DNA of 64,000 bases from Dactylorhiza incarnata (GCA_033032865.1 JAWHQI010000229.1:1884501-1948500); one strand, 5' to 3'. Positions 39,601-53,129 are shown, counted from the first letter of the stretch. Translations and numbers: made by a program. The notes: generated from the sequence alone by a model not told the origin.

Positions 39601-40651
39601 TCTTGTGTTCCTCCAGATAATCACCTCCCTGTAACAAATCCGCGGTTATCATGACCATCTCATGCAGTACACCACCTGTCATAGGTCAAACCCGCCACTG
39701 TCGCACTTCTTCAAAAAAAACACTGTCCAGATTCACGTTTTTCCCTGTCATGGTTGTCCTACGACACGACCAAGAGACCTGATTAATTCAAAGATCAGAT
39801 TTGAAAAGATGGGGAGCGGACCTAGTCGTCACCCACCGCAGTCAAACCTTTCCTCGAATGCCCAATCAGTCGCCTACGAACCTGGCTCTGATACCACTTG
39901 TTGGGATATGACGCGGAAACCATCCCCTAGGCGCAACCAAATTTAATACAGGGTAACAAGCGCATGAAATCTGAACAAGAAACGCTGCATATATAAATCA
40001 TATAACTACAAAAACAACATGAAGAAATGTACCGACGTCCGTTACAGAATACACCGCGGAGAGCCGGACTCGCTCGACCCGCGGGAGAGATAATAATCTG
40101 GACTGCAATCCGCTAGCACAACGGACGCACAAGGTTCACCGAGAACCTTCAACGTCGACGTCCGACGTTCAACCGCACCACCATCGGAGAAGCACCGTCG
40201 AGGCCAACTGCACTCGCGCACGCCATCGACACCAAGCCGCATCACCGGAGAGAAACTACCTCAAGGCAACTGCACCCCCGCATGCCTTCGCCACCACGCC
40301 CGCACCGCATCATCTCCTCCAAGACCGGAAAACACCCTCTCCTCCAAGGCCGGCGACTATCATCTCCAAATCCGGGGGATACGTCGAGGATTCCGCATGG
40401 GAGTAAGAAATATAGCGAGATCGGCATCACCAATGCCGATGCCACCGCATGGGGTCACACCACCGGCAACCACCGGCGGCGGCGGCCCTTCAACCCGAGC
40501 GCGGTCTTCTCTCTACACGGTGGCTTCTCCCTCGAATGTTATAGGCGGTTCTCTCCTCCAAAGCATGGAGGCGGTTTTTCTCTCATGGCGATTTCCTTCT
40601 TCACGCCATCATCCAGAAAAGGACCACGGCTGGTTCCTTTATAACCTCACG

Positions 40652-40689
<38 letters not shown>

Positions 40690-43600
40690 GCTTCTCTCTC
40701 TCTAAAAGAAAACTGAAAATTGCGGCCGTGTTTTTTTTCTTTTTCTGAATTGATTTTTTCATACAAGAGAGAGAAAGTCTCTCTCAATTTATGCCATCCA
40801 TGGCGTTTCCCAAAAGGAAAAACTGGATCCGGTTTGGATCCGGATTCGAACCAAAAATAACAGTTATAGGCAAGCCAATTTAGTCCACAATTTTAGAAAA
40901 AAGAACCATTTTTTTTCACAGACCTTGTTTTTGTTCTCTACCGCTCGAAGCTCTTCGCTCGTCGTTGTTATGCTCATCGCTGTTCCGCTCGTCGCCCCGC
41001 CACGTTCAACCCGCAAGCCGACGGGGTCGCTACTCCGCTCGCAAGCTCTCCGCCAGGTTGCTGCTCCCGCTCGAAGCTCTCGCCGGCCCTAATTTTATTC
41101 TCGACGGGGTGGCTGCTCCGCTCCAAACTCTCCCCAGGTCGCTGCTCCGCTCGTCGACGTTCCCATGTTTTCATGCACCTGTTCTCTTTTATTAGATCCA
41201 TTGCACAAGATTTGTATAAATTAAAGGGGGCATAAGACATGGATTATGGCTATATAGAGAGCGCAGGTTGTAGGTTGGCCACGAATTCGAAGTTACCCAC
41301 CGGAGGTTGGAGTTTAACCCGCCTGAGCTTAGGATGATGGTGCTGGAGAGACACCGGCGACCTGGCGGTGTTGGTCAGTGCCCTCATCGAAAACAAACAC
41401 AAATAATTGGCCTATATATATTAAATCTGGCCTGCATGAACAATTTTTTGGCCTGCATATATCCACGACATGCATAAAGCCCAAATAGGCCTGCATATAA
41501 CATTGCTCTAAACAGGCGGTCAGTCTGATATTATCATCAGGTGCACGTGTCCTCATCGTAATAGAAGCAAGGAGAGCCGGCTTCTACACGCGTACTCATC
41601 GTAACAGACCAGGCTTGAAGGCACGTGCAAAAAAGAAGCTCTTCGTGCTTCTGCATCTTTTGCTAGGGGGAATTGGCTCTCCCAAAATTATTGTGTTCCC
41701 CCTCTTTAAAAGGAGCCTGACTCGGGTTTACCCGGGTCTAAGCCCGGTAAAGCCCGAGTCTGGTTAGGCCCGGGCCAGGCCCAGGCCAGACCAAAGTGGA
41801 TACCCTCTTATTTGGCCAGGGTCCGGCCTGGTGCCTGGCCCGGGCTGGGCCTAGGCCTTCCTGGACCTAAAAGCTCGTTTGCTGAGCATCACCCAACATT
41901 AAATTGCTGGGCGGCCCACCATTAAATATTGGGCAGCGCCCAGTAATTTAATGTTGGGAACGCCCAACATTAAATTGCTGGGATGCCCAGCAATTTAATG
42001 CTGGGTGGCCACGCCCAGCATTAAAATGTTGGGCGTGGCCATGCCCAGCTCTTTTTGGGCCTGCCTGAGCCCGATTTGGTAGGCTCAGGCAGACCTCTTT
42101 ATATTGGTGAGGCTCGTTCCTGGTTTAAGCATGGCCAGGCCTGGGCCCGGCAACAAAAAAGCTCGGGCCCAGGGAGCCCGAGTCCAGCCTAGGCCCACAG
42201 GGCTTTTTTGCACGCCTACCGCAAACACACATGGTGATATATTGTGAGAGATTAATTTTAGTTATAAGATTTGGGATCTTATGGTGAATATTCTTTGCGA
42301 AAATACAGGTTGATCCGCACGATAGATCACGCTGTGCTACCCACATCAAAAATTTCCAAAAAAAATCAATTGTTATTAGCACTTTAGTTCTGACTATTAA
42401 CACTCGTATTTACTCATTTTTAAGATTTTACCCAAAAAAACTATCCACACTCACTCACCCCACTAACAAATTCAACCTCTGCTTTGAAACGGAGGAAGCT
42501 GCTTGATTGATGAAGATGGAAATAGGGCAAGCTCTCAAAAGAGCATGCAACTGCGGGTACAAAAAGAAGAAGAAAAAAAGAGAGGAAGGAGAGCAAACAT
42601 GATTCTTGCTGGCAAGGTTCATGGTGGTTCTCCGTTGACGGTAAGTGCATGCAGAAAGACGATTCTAGACCACACATTGCCAAGCGGCATACGCCCGTGA
42701 ACGACAGCGTTAGTATTTTTCCAGAGGATCAGTGGTAGCAATGGGAGACAAGCTTGCTAAAGGTCGGTGACTTGAAATGCCACGTGGTTTTGGCTCAAGC
42801 AAGCTTTATGCATGGATTAGGGAAGCATCCAGAATGCGAGGAGGGGTGGATCGAAGGAATCAGGATTCTGATAGTATCCATTTCACTGTCCAGATCTACT
42901 TCTGGCTGATCCGACGGGTTCACTAATCTCATCCTATTTTATTTTTCTTTTATTCAAAAAATTCTACACCATTAGATTAAGAGAGAATGGATCTAGACCA
43001 TGAAATGGACCTCCATTTGAGGTCTCAAATGGAGAGAATTCCGGTCCGGAACTAAGGGAGGCGGGCTGGGGCCCGGGCCCTCCAAAGAATTTTGCAAAAA
43101 TGAATAGTAGATTTGGATCCCCCTCGTCGAGGCAATGAATTTCGACTACTAGCTTACACATCAAAAACGGTGTCCGGATGAGAAAGAAACGGACAACATA
43201 CATGATTCCCGTTGGCAAGGTTCATGACGGTTCAAATCTCGATGAAAACGATTCAGATGGCGTAAGTTGTAAGTTCTACCGTAAGTTTCTCCTTACCATG
43301 CTTACGCCTTCCGTTGCCTCCTATCACGATGGTTGCATTAAGGCCGGTTTTGGCGTTGTAGAAGCTGCTCTCCTTTCCGCTGCTTCCCGTCGAGAACCCT
43401 TCGTCCTCGTCTCAGAAGGAGACGTAAGTTCTCCTATAGGTTTCTCCTTCCGCTGCTTCCTATGGGGATGGTTGCATTAAGGTCGGTTTTGTTGCTGTAG
43501 AATTTCCTCGCCTCTCCACTACCTCCTGTCGAGAATCCTTCGTCCTTGTCACAGAAGGAGACATAAGTTCTCCTGCAAGTTTCTCATTCCGCTGTGTACT

Positions 43601-46600
43601 CCTTCCATTGTCTCTTGTCGCAACGGTAGCGTGAGTTCTGTCACAGTACTTTGGTTCCAAGGAAGCCATAAGTCGGGTATAAATTCTTACGTGAGTTCAA
43701 TGTTTTAACTAAAATGAACCCACCTACGGGTGACGTGTCAAATAATAACTAAGTAATAATACGTATGAAAGTTATTAATAGAATACAATATAATGCTGAA
43801 TTATGTACCTTGAAGGGTTCATTGTCACTCCGATAAACTATACCGGGTATATCGTGCAGCCAAAATGGAAAACCCCTGCATCATTAAAAAAAAAGATTAA
43901 AATATATTATGAAATATATATGTCACAAAAACTACTGCATGTGATAAGCCAATCTTAGCCATTGATTTTTATAGGGGAGCATATATTCTTTACTACATTG
44001 ACCCACCTACGGGTGACGTGTCAAATGTCCTAGAACATCAATAATAGATGCGGCTCATGAAGTTAATATTAAATCTTGTAAGAAACACATCTTATGAGAA
44101 AAACTATATTTTAGCTAAAATGCTAATTCATTGGTTGTCGCCATATGACATAGATAGGAAAGTCTTCCTTTTATATGTAGCTTAAGGGCATTATTGTAAT
44201 TTGTATGTCTCGCTTATGCATATAAGGGAGTGATGACGTCTCTTTAATTATTTCTTATTTTTGGAGTTTTAGTTATCGGGGCACTCTTTGGAGAAATGAG
44301 TACTTTGGAAGTCCCAGTCTCCCGGTGCGCTGGCTGGAGCATGTCTCTCAAATTTGTATCTTTTATTCTCATGCAATGCAAGTTCTTTGATAGTGTTATT
44401 GTCCTTGATACGGCGTAGCTACCACATATCAATTGGTCCGACCTGCCGCCCACTTAGAGTTCCTTCATGAAGCCCAACTTCATCTCCTCACTGTTTCCTG
44501 AAGATTTTGTCGTCGATTGCTAGACCCCAAATCCGTAGGCCGTATACCACGGTTTCACAGAGCATCCTTGTGTGCACCTTCCTTCAGTTCTCCCGTGGTC
44601 ACTGACTCGATCTTCCGCACGAATGAAAGAAGTAGAGATTATAGATTAATGTATTTTATTCTTCCACATATGGGTAATATATAGGGGATTACAAAGACAT
44701 TTAAATCAGACTCATGATGTGGGACTAAACACCTAAAGACTCCAACATAATAATATCAAACTCATAACTCCAACACTCCCCCTCAAGCTGGAGGGCTTGG
44801 AAACATCATAAAAGAAATGGTAAAAGTGGTAGGTGTATAACCCGTAATTCGTCGAGATCAGACCTCGCCCACCTGGGGCGAATACAGAAGAACTCGCCGA
44901 CCTGGGGGGAGTACAGAAGAACTCGCCCACCTGGGGCGAGTACAGAAGAACTCGCCCACCTGGGGCGAGTACATTTCAGAAGGCGAGAGCAGTCATTCGC
45001 AGTCCATTTTGGATTTGCCTATAAATAGGACCCCAAGGCACAAGTAGAAAACACCTCCCCCCCTCCTTATGGTGGGCGAGTTCATTGCATGCATCTCTTG
45101 TGTCGAGATCAGCATTGGCTTTAGGAGGGGAAGTTCCTATAGACTTCTGAGTATATGGCGGGACCTCCTCGCTGCAGCACGCGAGTCTTGTTTATAGGCA
45201 GTTCAGAGTTGTTCTTTATGCTCTCTAGCTTCTTATCACCTTTGTCTCACGTGGGTCGATCACTAAACGAGTAGATTTTAGGTCACCCCCAAATCTCGAA
45301 CAGTTGAACCTGTTTCCGAGTTTCAACAGTAAGCAAAGGGGAACAAAACAACAGACGAGCCACCAAGGGAAATTCCAAACCGGGGAATCAAGTCGGGGAC
45401 ATAGTCACACACGACGTACACCCACACACGATGTAGACCCACACATGATGCAGGTCTCACACACGACGTGGACTTGCTGGAAGGAAAACAACAGACGGGT
45501 GACCGGGATACTCCCACTACAGTATAACCCACTTGATAGAGAGGAAACCACACACATGAATCTACGAGACGTCGGGGATAACACCACACATGAATCTACG
45601 AGACCGCGGAGATAACACCACACACACGAATCCACGAGACCTGCGGGGATAACACCACACACACAGATCCACGGGACCGCGGGGATAAGAGAGAAAGAGA
45701 GATAGAAAACCACCGGAGACCATACCACCTACCAATCATCATGGAAAAGACATGGAGAGACACAAATAACACACGACATAAGCCTAAAGGTCACGTGGAA
45801 TGAAGGCAAAAGTAGGGAAAGATCATTCAAGTCGCCTTCGTCTCAACCCCCCCCCCCCCCCCCCCCCCATCACGTAAAACTCACGTGAATGAATGCATAA
45901 CACTATGACAAGACACAAATAACATACGTCCCATAAAAACAGCAAAAAACAACGTAAAACTTCAACAACTGCAACATATTACCACTCTAGAAGGGGGTAC
46001 GACAACTGGAACTGGCTGGAATCGTCGGAAAATATGAAGGGCGGCAGTTGGAGCGGCTGTAATCGTCCGGAGCATGAAGGGTAGAGGTTGGGATCGTCAG
46101 AGAGAAGCATGCATGAGCACAAATCTGGAAGCCATGAGCACTTGAGCACAGATCTAGAGGCCATGAGCAATTGAGCACAGATCCGGAGGCCGGAGCACGC
46201 CAAGGATGAGAACACCCAGTGTAAAAAGGCAGCGGACAGGATTTCTGCAATGGAAGAAGCGACGGGATCGACAGAGGAAGCATTGTCAACAGCAAGGAGA
46301 AAGAAAGGCCAGGACTCGAGTAGATCTGGAGCAGCGGGATCCATAGGAAGAGGATGAGATCATCGACGATGAAGGCAGATATGGGTTGTGAAGAAAGCGG
46401 TTGACATGATTGAAGTCGACGAACAGCGGCTGCAGCGGAGCACGAGGACGACATGATTAGGAGCCTACAATCTGCCACGAAAAGCGCAGACACGATCGAC
46501 GATGTCGACTAGAAGCGGGGACGCGAGCTTGAGACGGGATCGTTGAAGGAGAAAGTGCCCACAATAGAAGCTTTAGCAGTAGCGGGAGAGTCGACGAAAA

Positions 46601-49600
46601 TCGCCGAGGCTAGGCGGAGAACCGAAGCTGAACATCACCTGCAACGCATACGTGATCGAGAGAGAAAATAATGGGAGCGAGAGTAGAAGGATTCCGGCTG
46701 AAATTTCAGATGGCCACCATTTTAAAGCTCCGAAATTTCAAGGGGGAAATAAACCTTACTCTGACATCATGTTGAAAGAAAGAAATAGAGATAATAAATG
46801 AATGTATTTTGTTTTTTCACATAGGTGTAATATATATGGGGTTACGAAGACACTTAAATCGGACGCATGATGTGAAACTAAACACCTAAAGACTTCAACA
46901 TAATAATATCAAACTCATAACTCCAACAATCTTCCGCACGAATATTTAATGTTACTGACTGCTTTTAGAGAATTCGAGCAGCTGTGTTTTTTAAGGAGAA
47001 AGGAAAGTCTTGAAATTCTTTGGGAGTAAGATCAAATGACTTTTTTTTTTTGCATTTTTAATGTTTATTTATTCGAGTAATAGGTCATTAATATCCATTT
47101 AATTTTGTTGAAGACAGTTTTTTTTTTTTTTCAGGGAGCTGGAATTAATAGTATGCGAAATTGGTCAAATTTATAATAAAATACAAGATTTAAACTCATT
47201 AGTGAAGGTCAATCCTTTGATATATCTACACTACCATTATTTTTCCCTTATTTGATATTAGACTTTGAACATAAAAATGGATGAATTCCTTAAGTGAGGT
47301 CGGGAGTTTACGAACAATAGTTCGTAACCACCGCATTCATGTTAAAAATCGCTGGAGCAGGACAAAGACAAAGTGAAAACATCACTCGTTCTCGAGATTA
47401 TCAACCAGCGAGTGGAGCTCGACAAATTAAACTCGTGATCAGCGTTGGAAAAGGTAAGCGAATAGAGATTGATGCGGGAGTGAAGCCAACTCTTTCCAAA
47501 TCCTTTTAACTGGGTAAACAAACTCGACTCAAATCCAATCATGTCAACATTGGGGTAAATAAGCAACATCATGGAATAATCCAATTGGCCTTACACATTT
47601 AATAAAATTAAATAACTTATAAATTACAATCAAATAAAGAAAATATTATATATAAAAATGTGTATTAGTGACTAGATTCAAATGAAGACATAAGTTGAGT
47701 TAGTGGCATCAGCAGTTAAATTTATTTTCTACTCAAAACCTCACATTAGTGGACGATCACCAATCATATAATATTTGTTCATGATATTTATCATATAAAT
47801 TATCCTTGTCACTAAAGTAATTTAAACTTATATCTTAACAATTTTTTAATGTTATAATAATAAGAATTAGTTGTGGAAATATCAAAGATATTTATTTTGA
47901 GGCAACAATTGCTTATGCTTCGCTGTGGGTTGACAAAACGTTTATTGTAGGGTAAACATTCAATATAGCTTTATTGTTTTAATCTAATAACTTAATATAT
48001 TATAATGGATTAAAAAATGTTTATTCAATTAATTACATAATATTTAAAAATTAAAAGTAATTGCGAAAATTCATAAAATTGAAGTAAAAAAAATAAAGCT
48101 TCTATAACGACTATAATAGACTATCATTACACATATCAAATCTCTTTTAGAGGAGTTACAATTAAACAAGTCAACTTTATTAAAGATGATATCACAGATA
48201 TATGCATTAATTAAGGGTCTTTATATTGGCAGCCCCTATTTGGCTATTGGCACACCAATTTCTATGAGTTATAAAGCGCCTTTTGAAAATATGCATTATA
48301 CATCTTTCGTGTTGCACACCAATTGTAGATCTCATCGAGATCTACAACTTTCGTGTTGAACACTTTTTCTAAAGATGCACGCACAAGACGTATTGCCGCC
48401 TTGATCGTAATTATAGTAAATTTTTGACAAATTTTTGGAAATACGCTTTGTACATGCATTTTTAGGAAAAGTGTTCAACACGTGTTGAACACTTTTCCTA
48501 AATATGCATGTATAATGCATATTTTCAAAATGCGCATTATAACTCATAGAAATTGGCGTGCCAATAGCCAAATAGAGGCTGCCAATATAAAGACCCTTAA
48601 TTAATTGATAGTGCATTTATTTAAAACTGCGTTAATTTGATAGGTGCGGAGCCACGTGCCTGCCGCGGTTGGCCATAGGGGCAGAGCATCGCACCTGTCA
48701 GCCTGTCACTCATATATATTAATTTAAAAAATATTATGCACTTTGATGGCCCTCATAAAAAATCATCAATTTAATCATAACCCTCCATCAACATCACAAT
48801 CATTTATCTATACTTATTTAAGAAATTGCACTCCAGCTTTAGGTGAATAGTTCGGGAACAAGAGGAGTTATTTTATATTTTAATTATGTCTTTTTATTAG
48901 TGATCAAATTAAAATATAAAATTATTAATTAGCCGTGATAAATTAAATAATATAAATAGCATTTATTGTAAGCCTCTAATCTTATATATTATTAAAATAT
49001 ATCAATTAATTATTATCATATTCTGATCTTAGAGTAGTTAAATAATCAAATATCAGTGGGCTGGCGCGCGGTTCAATCGGTATTATCAAAGCTACTGAAT
49101 AATTGGGTTGGGGAAAAGCTCATGATCCAATACAAATTTATTTATTTGGCTTCGTTTTCCAAAGTGGCATCAAGAAATTGTAATCGACTGTTTTCTATAT
49201 ATTATAATATTTAACATTAATTATATTAATTTAATTTACTTTAATTTATTATTGATGGGTTTCCCAAAACGTATCCGGTCGGATCCGTAAGTTTCCGCCG
49301 CGACCTCCCCAGCTCGCTTGTATAATTCGTAATTCGTCGAGGTCAGAAATGCCTAAAAAGATGGTTATTTGCAGACCTCGCCACGAGCAGAGGAGAGCAG
49401 AGGCGAGCAGGAGGCAAGAAGAAGCGAGCAGAGGCGAGAAGAGGCGAGCAGAGGCGAGAAGAGGCGAGCAGAGACGAGCATAGGCGAGCATGGGGCAAGA
49501 AGAAGCGAGCAGAGGCAAAGAAGAGACAAGCAAAGGTGAGCATGAGGCGAGTTTGGACGAGTACCTCGCGAGTATGGGCAAGTAGCCCTTGTAACTCGCG

Positions 49601-52600
49601 AGCAGAGACAGTATACTCTTTCCGGATTTTTCACCCTTTCCGGATTTTTCACGTGCAAAGTTCTTGCCAACTGTCTCACTTTACTTTGACTGATTGCGCG
49701 CTCGGCTCACTCTAGAGCTGAGACGGTTCAATTCGACCGATCTAACGAGAACGTCGAGCGACCCGCAACAATTATAATTTTTTTTACATTATTTTAAATT
49801 ATATGCATGTGATGGAAATTATTTTTAGCATATTTCTCGTCTTTATTTTTCTTTAATTTATATTGTTTATTTTTATACTCTTTATTTCATTTTTATTGTA
49901 TTTATTTATTTTAGTTTATTTTAAATTATGTATCGATTTCAATGCACGATTATATCTCATTTGAATTAAAATTTAATATTTTATTTCAAATTTTTTATTT
50001 ATTTTATTTTATTTTATATAATTGAACTGGTGACTAATTTGATAATGTGGCCAATAGATATGACTATTTGGGTGTTTTTTCTGCTCTTCATTTAGAAAAA
50101 TGTTAACACTAAAAAATCCGTTTGGTAATCACTCCAATCAGTGGCGAATCCATAAAATTATAAATGGCGGTGCAGAAATAATTTCTAAACACAAATGTTA
50201 GCGGGGTGAGTAGGAGGGTCGTGGATCACATGTTGAAAATTAATTTTGGGGGTGCATATAGTTAAACTTGGTCTACAAATAGCCAACTTTGGTCCACGAA
50301 TAGGCAATATTTGTCCTAAAACAAACTAGTTCGTGACGTGAGAATGCTTCCATCTTATCGGAGTTGTTTCTCCCTCATCTGGCCACTGTTTTTGACATAT
50401 AAGTAGTCAAAATCCATTGCCTCGACGAGAGGAATCCAAATACACTAACAATTTTGAAAAATAATGGGGGTGTCAGTGTCCCTCGGCCCCCCTGACTCCA
50501 ATTCATTTCTCACCGCTGCATTGTCAATGCTCTCGATCATTCCCACCGCTCCAACTCTCACGCCGAAACAAAAATATCCTTGATATAGGGCATTGTTAAA
50601 GTCAAATCAGAATTGGCTATTGGCAAACCAATTTCTATGAGTTATTACGCGCCTTTTGAAAATACGCTTTGTACATGCATTTTTAGGAAAAGTGTTCAAC
50701 TCGAAAATTGTAGATCTCGTCGAGATCTACAACTTTCGTGTTGAACACTTTTCCTAAAAATGCACGCACAAGGCCCTAAAATCGCCCTGATCGTTACTAT
50801 AGTGAATTTTTGAAAATAACAAGAAAATACGCGTTGTACATGCATTCTTAGGAAAAGTGTTCAACACGAAAGTTGTAGATCTCGACGAGATCTACAATTT
50901 TCGTGTTGAACACTTTTCCTAAAAATGCATGTACAAAACGTATTTTCAAAAGCCGCGTAATAACTCATAGAAATTGGTTTCCTAATAGCCAATTCTTGTT
51001 TGCCTTTAACAACTCCCTTAATATATAGTAAGTATAAAATAATTTTATTTTAATATACAATATTGATTTTCTGGTGCTTCACCAACGCTCTGGATACTAA
51101 ATAAAGAATGCATGGTTATGTGCACATAAATAAAAATGGATTCTTGGGTCTGCCATCTCCGATGTCTTTGGCTTTGATTTAAGGGCATGATTCCGCTGCA
51201 AACGCGACAGTATAGGGGGCCACTATTTCAGTGGTACTCTGAGAGCAGCCACTTTGTGCATTTATTGTCAAATGTTAAGTCTTTCTCCTCTGAGAGAAGC
51301 CACTTTGTGCATAGTGCCAAAGGTTAGGTCTGTTTCCAATCTTCCCCCGCCCATACCCCCAATGATTGAGGACTATATGAGTTCTATTGTTGTTGTTGTT
51401 GTTGTTATACAATAATGAATTTAAGACAAATTTAGCAAATATTTCTTACCCATAATTCCACTCCGCTTCGATGAAAGGGCCGATCCTGAGGCTGACGAAC
51501 AAACCTTGGTCTCTGATCTCTTTGATGAATCTCACCAGATCATATCTACCGGCGAAATTATACTTCAAAACAATAGAATTGACATATTAATTAGCCTGAC
51601 AATTTCAGGACAAACAAAATGAAATTTGAGGAGTATCACCTGCCCCTGAATTGGCTCATGCATGTTCCAAAAAACATAAGTCTGAATTACATCAAGCCCC
51701 CCTGATTTTGCCTTAGCTATTAGAGATGGCCACATCTGTAAATATGAAAAAAAAATCGTACCTAATTATTATTATTATTTTTACAAATCTCACATACTTT
51801 TCACATTTTTAATAAATAACAAGAACAATATTATATATAAATGGTGGCGGCTTTTTTGCTCAAGTGAGTTAGGACAAAAACACTACAATCATAGAATGCA
51901 TGTTTGGCAAGACAGTAATTGTGACCGCCATGAGTCATCGACCAAGAAAAGAAAACTAGTTTTGAACATAAAAGTGGGGTGAAGTTCCTTAGGTGAGGTC
52001 GGGCGTTCACGAATGACAGTTCATCACCACCGCGTTCACAACCACCACCGCTGTGCCAAACAGAGCCTTACGTTACGTTTGCACAATTTTTATCATGATT
52101 AAGTACTTAACTATTACTTAAAACATTATTAACCTATGAAACAAACTAAAAATTCAATAGTAAAATCTTAAGTTCGACATATGCATATAATAATTCGTAT
52201 AAATAGTGCTTAGGATTAGATATAGTTGACTAGATATATATACACACGTATATACATTTTAAAATTACTTAACCTAGATGATTAGTACTTAATTATTGTT
52301 TTGTCCGCCACAACCAACTAAAACTATAATTTAAAACATAATTATGCCGATCAATTTATTAATATATTGGGGTCGAGCCACACTGGGCCGTCGACGAGGC
52401 GGCGAATTGCATCGGGGAGGGAACTAGAGTTGGGGAAGATGGAGTGGCGGAGGCTGGCGAGTGGCGCCATGGGATGCACGGCGAGAAGACGAACTAGTGG
52501 AATCCCGTCCGGATGGCGTGTGAGGGGCACGCTGAGCTCGGCCATGCATTGAAAGGGAGGCCGAGAACTCAGGAGCCAGTAGGAGGAGCGGAACGGGAAG

Positions 52601-53129
52601 AGAAATGGATTTGTCGAAGGTTACGTTGTTTTAGCAGATGTTGGAAAGAGTAGATGACATTCGGCGCGCATGTAATGATACCATTAGAGAATTTTGATTT
52701 GAAGTTGCTTGGCTTAGAAATTTTTTAATTAACCAAAATGTTTTTAACATAAATATAACATCTTTGTTTTGCCAAACAATTTAGAAAATTTATCTGTTGA
52801 CAACAGCTCTAAACAGAACTTTATTTCCAACATTCAGACAATTTCCACAGCTTCATTTACAACCCTTCATTTATCACCACTTCTTTCACAACCGCCACTT
52901 CTTTCCCAAACATCCCCTAAATCATAATTTCTTTTACCGATAATTCTTGACGCCTAAATAAATATGCATTAAAATAGGAATATGCTTTTAATTCATGATT
53001 CATTTTTTTAACTAGACAGTATAAGTATAAACAGTGAAAATAAAATTTTAATATATTTATATTTTAGCTACTGTAATCAAATATTCAAGCCATAAACATA
53101 AATCCTAGCGCCGAATCATCCATTTCAGA

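Larger units (their letters stand above)
31447..40862 (-). mobile_element. Tandem array of one LTR retrotransposon (five LTRs, four interiors)
   Basis: LTRs (TGTTGGGA...AATAACA) at 31447-32383, 33549-34489, 35659-36609, 37778-38730 and 39899-40862 alternate with interiors of about 1.17 kb. The whole 9.4-kb array has a single target duplication gttat at 31442-31446 and 40863-40867. Each interior ends with the primer-site complement TCTGATACCA two bases before the next LTR, so the element is on the minus strand. Interiors encode only a damaged gag. Period is 2.10-2.12 kb. Confidence 0.96.
44625..46928 (-). mobile_element. Non-autonomous LTR retrotransposon A2 (relative of A1)
   Basis: LTRs at 44625-44775 and 46770-46928 share GATGTG(G/A)(G)ACTAAACACC, CATAATAATATCAAACTC and CATAACTCCAACA. 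CTCCCCCTCAAGC follows the left LTR, and CTCTGACATCA, a degenerate primer-site complement, abuts the right. The interior shares with A1 the GTAAAAGTGGTAGG start, the 36-bp minisatellite and the block ending near 45840. There are no coding domains. The flanking repeat is 15 bp (ATCTTCCGCACGAAT at 44610-44624 and 46929-46943). A solo LTR (44834-45328) is nested inside. Confidence 0.88.

Noticed and set aside
41885..42050. CRISPR-like short palindromic repeats
   Set aside because: Units alternate in orientation and spacers are 2-8 bp; no cas genes, eukaryotic sequence.
44862..44975. Regular palindromic repeats resembling a CRISPR array
   Set aside because: Plant nuclear context, only four units, spacers are near-identical (TACAGAAGAA) and the repeat lies inside an LTR.
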